Assembly: GCA_001787035.1 (NCBI GenBank)
Contig: MFUY01000017.1
Coordinates: 14,078 to 40,373, forward strand
From: Candidatus Nomurabacteria bacterium RIFCSPLOWO2_01_FULL_41_12
Lineage (GTDB): Bacteria; Patescibacteriota; Minisyncoccia; Phycocordibacterales; UBA9973
Length of the DNA stretch: 26,296 nucleotides
Direction of reading: 5' to 3'
Shown piece after piece: positions 21,486 to 26,296 of the stretch. Position numbers and translations under genes: made by a program. Within the stretch, counting starts at the first letter, position 1; the number at the start of each line of letters is the position of its first letter. Under the pieces are notes generated by a model that saw nothing but the letters and a program-made list of their open reading frames with translations, was not told the DNA's origin and did no database searches.

Positions 21486-21719
21486 ATGGCTAACACAGTA
21501 ATAGAAGTGAAGAAAAATCCAAATGAAAACAATTCAAGCGTTTTGCGCCGCTTTTCGCGCAAGATACAGGAATCGGGTATCGTCCGCAAAGTAAAAGCCG
21601 CCCGCTATAACCTGCGAAAAGAATCAAAGCTCAAAGTAAAAAACAGCGCTCTAAAGAGAATGAGCCGCAGACTTGAAATAGAGAAGCTCAAAAAGCTCGG
21701 CAAGATGGTAACTAAATAA
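21486..21719 (+). CDS. rpsU: Small-subunit ribosomal protein bS21
   Basis: A very basic 77-residue protein. The blocks VEVKKNPNENNSSVLRRFSR and KIQESGIVRKVKAARYNLRK followed by a Lys/Arg-rich helix are typical of bS21, which sits near the anti-Shine-Dalgarno region of 16S rRNA. It is first in a pair with ybeY, three bases apart, and divergent from greA. There is no SD; the leader is only about six bases. Confidence 0.93.
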   Translation: MANTVIEVKKNPNENNSSVLRRFSRKIQESGIVRKVKAARYNLRKESKLKVKNSALKRMSRRLEIEKLKKLGKMVTK

Positions 21720-21722
21720 ATT

Positions 21723-22076
21723 ATGCCAAGTGAGGTAAATGCAAGTAAAATAAGAAATATAAAAAATGATATTTTGGGTAAAGACTATTCTTTGTCTATT
21801 GCGTACGTGACAGAGAAAAAATCTCGGGAAATAAATAAAAAATACAGAAAGAAAGACAAAGCAACCAATATCTTATCTTTTCCTTTACATAAAAATGAGG
21901 GAGAACTCGTACTATGCAAGGCTGTAATAAAAAGAGAAGCTAATAATTCCAGCAGAACTTTTAAAGAGTGGCAAGGCTTTTTAGTTATCCACGGAATGCT
22001 TCATTTAAAAGGTCTCAAGCATGGTAAAAAAATGGAAAAACTAGAGGAAAAATACTTGTCCCGTACTAAATTTTGA
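21723..22076 (+). CDS. ybeY: Endoribonuclease / rRNA maturation factor YbeY
   Basis: A metal-dependent RNase needed for 16S rRNA 3' maturation. INKKYRKKDKATNILSFPL matches the family's LNxxYRxxDxxTDVLSFP block. The zinc motif reads HGMLHLKGLKHG: the three His of HGxLHLxGYDH are kept but the Asp is Lys. The protein is short (117 residues against about 150). Its last residues, SRTKF, and its stop codon come from the promoter repeat R2 (22054-22124), which overlaps the gene end. Confidence 0.9.
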   Translation: MPSEVNASKIRNIKNDILGKDYSLSIAYVTEKKSREINKKYRKKDKATNILSFPLHKNEGELVLCKAVIKREANNSSRTFKEWQGFLVIHGMLHLKGLKHGKKMEKLEEKYLSRTKF

Positions 22077-22124
22077 TTACGTGGTATAATGACAGGTATT
22101 AAAAGTTAAAATTTTAGTGCTGGG
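22054..22124 (+). repeat. 71-bp promoter-bearing repeat, copy R2
   Basis: Matches R1 (7345-7416) at about 64 of 72 positions. TATAAT at 22085-22090 with extended TGg; arms GTACTAAATTTT and AAAATTTTAGTGC flank it. It ends GGG directly before the ftsA ATG and its first 23 bases form the end of ybeY. Confidence 0.8.
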
Positions 22125-23288
22125 ATGATAAGAAATATTTCAGTAGGAATAGACGTGGGGTCGGCAACGACGAGGGTCGTGGTCGGAGAGTTTTTAAAGG
22201 GAGAAAAGAATCCTAAAATTATTGGCACAGGCGAGAGCGAGACGCGGGGATTACGGCATGGATATGTTGTCGATTCCGCCATGGCAGCAGTTGCAGTAAA
22301 AAATGCCGTAAAAATGGCGCAAAATTCTTCCGGCATAATAATAAAACGCAGTTTTGTTTCAGTCGGCGGCACAAGCTTGCGCGGAGAATGGAGTTCCGGT
22401 TCGGCAATCATTTCCAAAGCGGACGGCGAAGTGACCGTGCTTGACATAAACAAGGCGCTCGCGGACTGCGAGGAAAACCTGAATTTAAACAATAAAAAAA
22501 TTATTCAAGTATTTCCTATTTCTTTCAGGCTCGACGGTAAAGAGGTGTTGGGTCGGCTGGAAGGCATGCGCGGAACCAAGCTCGAAGCAAAAGCCCTGAT
22601 TCTTACTTATTCTATGCAGCACCTAGAAGACTTGATCGCAACGGTAGCGGAAGCGGGAGTGGAAACCATTGACGTCATCGCTTCCCCGATCGCCATCGGC
22701 CAGATTGCCCTGTCCGAAAAACAAAAAATCGTAGGGGTGGCGCTAGTAGACATAGGGTCAGAAACTGTATCGCTTACCGTTTTTGAAAACGGATTGCCTC
22801 TCTCAATCCGCAGCTTTTCTATCGGTGGAGCGGATGTGACCAACGACATCGCGCTTGGGTTTAAGATACCGCTCGAAAAAGCAGAAGGCCTGAAACGCGG
22901 AGACATAGAACAAGACTTTTCAAAGAAAAAATTAGACGAGATTATTGAGGCGCGCCTCACTGATATTTTTGAACTGATTGATAATCATCTGAAAAAAATA
23001 AAAAGGGCGGAGCTCTTGCCGGCGGGTATCGTCTTTGTCGGCGGAGGCGCAAACATTTCGGGGCTTCCTGAAATTTCAAAATCAACACTCAAGCTTCCTG
23101 CCTCTTTAGGCACAACTGAAATTCTCGGCAATACAAAAACCAAGCTTCGCGACTCATCTTGGTTTACCGCTCTCGGTTTGATAATTTCCGCCCGAGATAA
23201 TCATGGCTACTCCGAGGGTTCACTCGCAAGTTTGTTCAAGGATTTTAAAAATACAGTGAAAATCGGCATAAAACAGCTGATGCCGTAA
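22125..23288 (+). CDS. ftsA: Cell division protein FtsA
   Basis: The actin-like ATPase that tethers FtsZ to the membrane. SVGIDVGSATTRVVVGE (phosphate 1), VALVDIGSETVSLTVFENG (phosphate 2), FSIGGADVTNDIA and AGIVFVGGGANISGLPE (adenosine motif) are all visible. The 1C domain region follows the SVGGTSLRGEWSSGSAI stretch. The C-terminus (SLFKDFKNTVKIGIKQLMP) could be the amphipathic membrane-targeting helix. At 387 residues it is slightly short but complete. It is driven by repeat R2 and followed by a strong hairpin before ftsZ. Confidence 0.95.
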   Translation: MIRNISVGIDVGSATTRVVVGEFLKGEKNPKIIGTGESETRGLRHGYVVDSAMAAVAVKNAVKMAQNSSGIIIKRSFVSVGGTSLRGEWSSGSAIISKADGEVTVLDINKALADCEENLNLNNKKIIQVFPISFRLDGKEVLGRLEGMRGTKLEAKALILTYSMQHLEDLIATVAEAGVETIDVIASPIAIGQIALSEKQKIVGVALVDIGSETVSLTVFENGLPLSIRSFSIGGADVTNDIALGFKIPLEKAEGLKRGDIEQDFSKKKLDEIIEARLTDIFELIDNHLKKIKRAELLPAGIVFVGGGANISGLPEISKSTLKLPASLGTTEILGNTKTKLRDSSWFTALGLIISARDNHGYSEGSLASLFKDFKNTVKIGIKQLMP

Positions 23289-23296
23289 AACTTTAC

Positions 23297-23362
23297 CCCC
23301 CACACTTATTTTTTTGTAATTTGGCATAATTTAAAAATAAGTGTGGGGGTTTACTTTTTTTT
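23297..23362 (+). terminator. 17-bp hairpin with T tract between ftsA and ftsZ
   Basis: CCCCCACACTTATTTTT (23297-23313) pairs perfectly with 23333-23349 across a 19-base loop, then TTTAC and a run of eight T. It has the form of an intrinsic terminator for ftsA. The loop contains GGCATAATTT, a possible -10 box. Confidence 0.75.
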
Positions 23363-23385
23363 GCTTTCTGGTAGTGTACTATATT

Positions 23386-24582
23386 ATGCCAAAAATAAAC
23401 CAAGCAATAGAGAGTTTCGCTCGTATCATGGTTATCGGGATAGGCGGATCGGGTAAAAACGCCATTAATCATATGATAAATTCCAAGGTTAAGGGAGTAA
23501 GCTTTATCTGCATGAATACCGACACCCAGGATCTACATCACTCTCTAGCCGAGAAGAAAATCCACATCGGCAAAAATCTCACTAAGGGCCTCGGCGCCGG
23601 CATGGATCCGGAGCTTGGAAAGAAAGCGGCCGAAGAAACAAAATCTGAAATCCAGGACGTCATCAAGGGAGCAGATATGATCTTCCTCGCTTGCGGAATG
23701 GGCGGAGGCACGGGCACGGGCGCAGCTCCCATTATTGCCCGCGCGGCGAGAGAACAAGGCATACTCACTGTTGCCGTCACTACCAAGCCTTTCTTCTTTG
23801 AAGGCAATCACCGAATGAAAATCGCCGAGAAAGGAATTGAAGATTTATCCAAAGAAGTGGACGCTATTATTATTATTCCAAATGACAAACTGCTCCAGCT
23901 GGCTGACAAAAACACTAATTTCAAAGATGCTTTCGCCAATTGCGACAATATTCTGCGCCAGGCAGTGGAAGGTATTTCAGATTTGATTACGACTCCCGGT
24001 ATCATCAATGTGGACTTCGCGGACATCAAGGCCGTCATGTCAAATGCCGGTAGCGCCTTGATGGGCATCGGCACCGCCTCCGGTGAGAAGCGCGCCGAGA
24101 AAGCGGCGCTCGCTGCCATTAATTCTCCCCTTCTTGAAATTTCCATTCACGGCGCCAAGGGCGTGCTCTTTGCCATCTCCGGCGGAGACGACTTGACTAT
24201 CCACGAAATACAGGAAGCAGCTAAAATAATCACTGAATCAATCGACAAAGACGCCAAAGTCATCTTTGGCACGATTCGCGATGAAAAATTAAAAAAGGGC
24301 GAGTTGAAAGTCACAGTTATTGCCACTAGTTTCCCTGCTGATGCGCCTCGGAAAACCCTCTTCAGCGCAGCTGGTAGCATGGGCCAGACATTGCTCAAAG
24401 AAGATAATGCGGCCCTGGCTAAAAAGGAAATAGCGAGCAGCATAAAGAGCGGGAGCATAAATAGCAATGACTTCATGAAGAAAATGGAAAAGAAAACGGA
24501 AGTGATAGAGGATATCATCGTGGACGATGATAATACCGATGACTGGAGCGCTGTTCCGGCATTCTTGAGAAGGAAAAAATAG
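23386..24582 (+). CDS. ftsZ: Cell division GTPase FtsZ
   Basis: Tubulin-like GTPase that forms the division ring. The signature GMGGGTGTGAAP (GGGTGTG at 106-112), the N-terminal MVIGIGGSGKNAINHM and the T7-loop region NVDFADIKAVM are intact. After a short linker it ends in DDWSAVPAFLRRKK, a good match to the conserved C-terminal peptide that binds FtsA. Start MPKINQAIESFARI at 23386 fits the family; the frame is open back to 23341. No SD is seen, and a TACTAT just upstream is too close to the ATG to be a clear promoter. Confidence 0.97.
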   Translation: MPKINQAIESFARIMVIGIGGSGKNAINHMINSKVKGVSFICMNTDTQDLHHSLAEKKIHIGKNLTKGLGAGMDPELGKKAAEETKSEIQDVIKGADMIFLACGMGGGTGTGAAPIIARAAREQGILTVAVTTKPFFFEGNHRMKIAEKGIEDLSKEVDAIIIIPNDKLLQLADKNTNFKDAFANCDNILRQAVEGISDLITTPGIINVDFADIKAVMSNAGSALMGIGTASGEKRAEKAALAAINSPLLEISIHGAKGVLFAISGGDDLTIHEIQEAAKIITESIDKDAKVIFGTIRDEKLKKGELKVTVIATSFPADAPRKTLFSAAGSMGQTLLKEDNAALAKKEIASSIKSGSINSNDFMKKMEKKTEVIEDIIVDDDNTDDWSAVPAFLRRKK

Positions 24583-24613
24583 AATATAAATTTTAAAAAC
24601 TTGACTCCTAGTG

Positions 24614-24619
24614 TATAAT
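24614..24619 (+). promoter_or_regulatory. -10 box of trxB (leaderless)
   Basis: TATAAT followed by exactly six bases and the ATG at 24626. Confidence 0.6.
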
Positions 24620-24625
24620 GTAAAT

Positions 24626-25600
24626 ATGACTTACGATTTGATAATTATCGGCGGCGGGCCAGCTGGCGCGGCGGCGGCCGTATATGCCGCCCGTAAAAGG
24701 CTCAAGACGCTTTTAATAGTCGCCGAATGGGGCGGACAGAGCATTGTCTCCGAGCAGGTTTATAACTGGATAGGTACAGTGTCCCTTTCGGGACCGGAAC
24801 TAGCCGAAGGATTTAAAAAGCATGTACTTGCCAATGCAGGCGAGAGTCTGGAGGTAAAAGAAGGCGAAAAGGTAAATGCCATAGCAAAAATGGGTGAAAA
24901 TTTTTCTGTAAAAACAGACAAAGGAGATGGTAAGAGCGAGGAATTTCTGACAAAAACAATTTTAATCACTAGTGGTAGCGGCAGGAGAAAATTAGAAGCA
25001 AAAAATGCCGACAGGCTTGAGCATAAAGGGCTAACTTACTGCGCTTCTTGCGATGGACCTCTGTTTGCAGATATGGACGTGGCCGTCATCGGCGGAGGCA
25101 ATGCCGGCTTTGAAACCGCCGCGCAGCTTTTGGCATATTGCAAATCCGTCACGCTTTTAAACCGTAGCGACACTTTTCGTGCAGACGAAATTACAGTAGA
25201 AAAAGTCTTAAAAAATCCAAAGATGAAAGCGATTAAAAATGTGGATATATTGGAGGTGCGGGGTGATAAATTTGTTGAAGGCCTAGTTTATAAACCTGCC
25301 CGCAATGCTTCGCATAGCGATGCAGGCGGGGACGCGAAAACAGGAGAAACAAAAGAATTGAAAGTGTCCGGAATATTCGTGGAAGTCGGGCAGATTCCCA
25401 ATACTGATTTTGTAAAAGATTTATTGCCTTTAGACAAGATAGGTAGAATAAAAATTGACCCAAAGACGCAGAAGACGGAAGTTCCGGGTATCTGGGCGGC
25501 CGGCGACTGCACTGATGTACTCTATCATCAGAATAATATTGCCGCCGGCGACGCCGTCCGTGCATTGGAAGATATTTATCTAGCGATACATACGAAGTAG
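24626..25600 (+). CDS. trxB: Thioredoxin-disulfide reductase-like flavoprotein
   Basis: FAD enzyme of the TrxB/AhpF group. The FAD motif is GGGPAG (9-14), the redox pair is Cys139/Cys142 (YCASCDG), the second nucleotide motif is GGGNAGFETA (156-165), and IPGIWAAGDC-type VPGIWAAGDCTD closes the FAD domain. The HRRxxxR motif that selects NADPH in E. coli TrxB reads NRSDTFR here, so coenzyme preference is uncertain. Residues 225-235 come from an in-frame palindromic repeat (25299-25330). The start at 24626 follows the leaderless rule. It probably forms an operon with the hydrolase gene 6 bases on. Confidence 0.93.
   Translation: MTYDLIIIGGGPAGAAAAVYAARKRLKTLLIVAEWGGQSIVSEQVYNWIGTVSLSGPELAEGFKKHVLANAGESLEVKEGEKVNAIAKMGENFSVKTDKGDGKSEEFLTKTILITSGSGRRKLEAKNADRLEHKGLTYCASCDGPLFADMDVAVIGGGNAGFETAAQLLAYCKSVTLLNRSDTFRADEITVEKVLKNPKMKAIKNVDILEVRGDKFVEGLVYKPARNASHSDAGGDAKTGETKELKVSGIFVEVGQIPNTDFVKDLLPLDKIGRIKIDPKTQKTEVPGIWAAGDCTDVLYHQNNIAAGDAVRALEDIYLAIHTK
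25299..25330. repeat. 32-bp palindromic repeat inside trxB
   Basis: CCCGC, TGC and TCGC on the left pair with GCGA, GCA and GCGGG on the right around an ATA loop, with three small mismatches. It encodes ARNASHSDAGG, a stretch foreign to thioredoxin reductases, and keeps the frame open. Confidence 0.7.
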
Positions 25601-25606
25601 ATTTTT

Positions 25607-26296
25607 ATGAAAAAAATAACTGCTTGGATTAAAGATTACGCTTATTTATTTTCTACCGGAGCATTCGCCTATTTCAAGCACACGCCGCCTCCGCATTATT
25701 TAGGATATACCAAAGAAGGCAAAGTGCCGATTGTTATTTTGTCCGGAGTGCTTATGCCTTGGGCATTCTCAAAACAAATAGCCGACCATATTTCGCTCTT
25801 GGGCCATCCTGTTTATATTATCCCGAAACTCGGCAATAATAACAGAGATATACCAAGGTCAGCCAAAGCGGTGCGCGAAGTAATTGAGGAAAATAATCTA
25901 AAAAATATTATCATTGTGGCTCACAGCAAAGGAGGACTGATAAGTAAATACTTATTAATCCATGATGACCCGGACAAAAGGGTCAAAGGAGTGATTGCAA
26001 TTGCAACCCCTTGGAGCGGTTCATCAATTGCTAAATTCATGCCGCATTCTTCTGTCCGTGAGCTTTCTCCTGACAGCAAAATCATCCGTTATTTAGAAGG
26101 TCATCCTGAAGCAAATAAGAAAATTGTTTCAATCATTCCATCTTTTGATAATCATGTTTGGCACCCCAAGGGCAGTTTCCTGGAAGGGGCCATGCGAAAT
26201 ATCAATGTTGAAGTTTCCGGACATCATCTGGTTTTAAACGATAAAATAGTCTGGAATCATGCTGTTGAATGGATAGAAAAAATCACCAGAGCCTAA
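25607..26296 (+). CDS. Alpha/beta-hydrolase (lipase/esterase-like)
   Basis: A 229-residue serine hydrolase fold, complete, with its TAA at the last bases of the window. IVILSGVLMPWAF is the strand and oxyanion region, IIIVAHSKGGLISKYLL holds the nucleophile Ser107 in an AHSKGG elbow, IPSFDNHVW offers Asp181, and SGHHLVL offers His206 or His207. The elbow style is that of PGAP1/lipase-like esterases. The substrate is unknown. There is no clear signal peptide; the N-terminus is basic then aromatic. It starts 6 bases after trxB. Confidence 0.85.
   Translation: MKKITAWIKDYAYLFSTGAFAYFKHTPPPHYLGYTKEGKVPIVILSGVLMPWAFSKQIADHISLLGHPVYIIPKLGNNNRDIPRSAKAVREVIEENNLKNIIIVAHSKGGLISKYLLIHDDPDKRVKGVIAIATPWSGSSIAKFMPHSSVRELSPDSKIIRYLEGHPEANKKIVSIIPSFDNHVWHPKGSFLEGAMRNINVEVSGHHLVLNDKIVWNHAVEWIEKITRA

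Noticed and set aside
1..26296. CRISPR array, rRNA gene, or UGA recoding
   Set aside because: No regularly spaced repeats and no rRNA sequence were seen; TGA ends rsmH and murF at sensible places, so the code looks standard.

Overview
The window looks like a chromosomal segment of a small-genome Candidate Phyla Radiation (Patescibacteria, probably Parcubacteria-like) bacterium. This is inferred from AT-rich sequence with short intergenic gaps, divergent short versions of housekeeping proteins, a split and reduced division/cell-wall (dcw) cluster, almost no Shine-Dalgarno sites, and a scatter of short palindromic repeats, several of them inside genes. TGA is used as an ordinary stop (rsmH, murF), so there is no sign of the UGA=Gly code.

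Layout. 1-3515 (minus): the start of an unknown gene, an FAD-linked oxidase, a small ArsR-type regulator, an SMR-like transporter and a class II aldolase. Two near-identical 31-bp dyads lie before the regulator and before the oxidase. 3520-7310 (minus): one run of yqeY, MYG1-like, obgE, gatB. 7345-10865: an exonuclease, two unknown small proteins, rmuC, a GC-rich islet of two tiny membrane-protein genes with good SD sites, tRNA-Glu(CUC) and a PGPGW-like membrane protein. 10905-16983 (minus): mraZ, rsmH, an ftsL-like gene, an ftsI-type PBP, a murF-like ligase and an unknown 382-residue gene coupled to it by ATGA. 17000-19420: an accessory patch with a zinc-ribbon protein, a membrane protein, an IS1595/ISXO2-type transposase and a Cys-rich small protein. 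19432-22076: greA-lysS (minus) divergent from rpsU-ybeY (plus). 22054-26296 (plus): ftsA, ftsZ, trxB and an alpha/beta hydrolase.

How the genes relate. The mraZ-to-murF set and ftsA-ftsZ are the two parts of the division cluster, about 5 kb apart and facing away from each other. MraZ has its two-repeat target just downstream of its own promoter. ftsA is driven from a 71-bp promoter-bearing repeat that is also found before the exonuclease gene and, more diverged, before the aldolase gene, so three unrelated genes may share one control signal.

Most interesting: (1) that 71-72 bp repeat, which ends exactly at the start codon each time and has inverted arms around a TATAAT; (2) the duplicated ArsR-type operator; (3) palindromic repeats inserted in frame in the ftsL-like gene, greA and trxB, with base-pair covariation between copies; (4) at least seven genes with exactly six bases between a -10 box and ATG, which implies leaderless mRNAs; (5) a tRNA-Glu with changes at both partners of the D-loop/T-loop contact.
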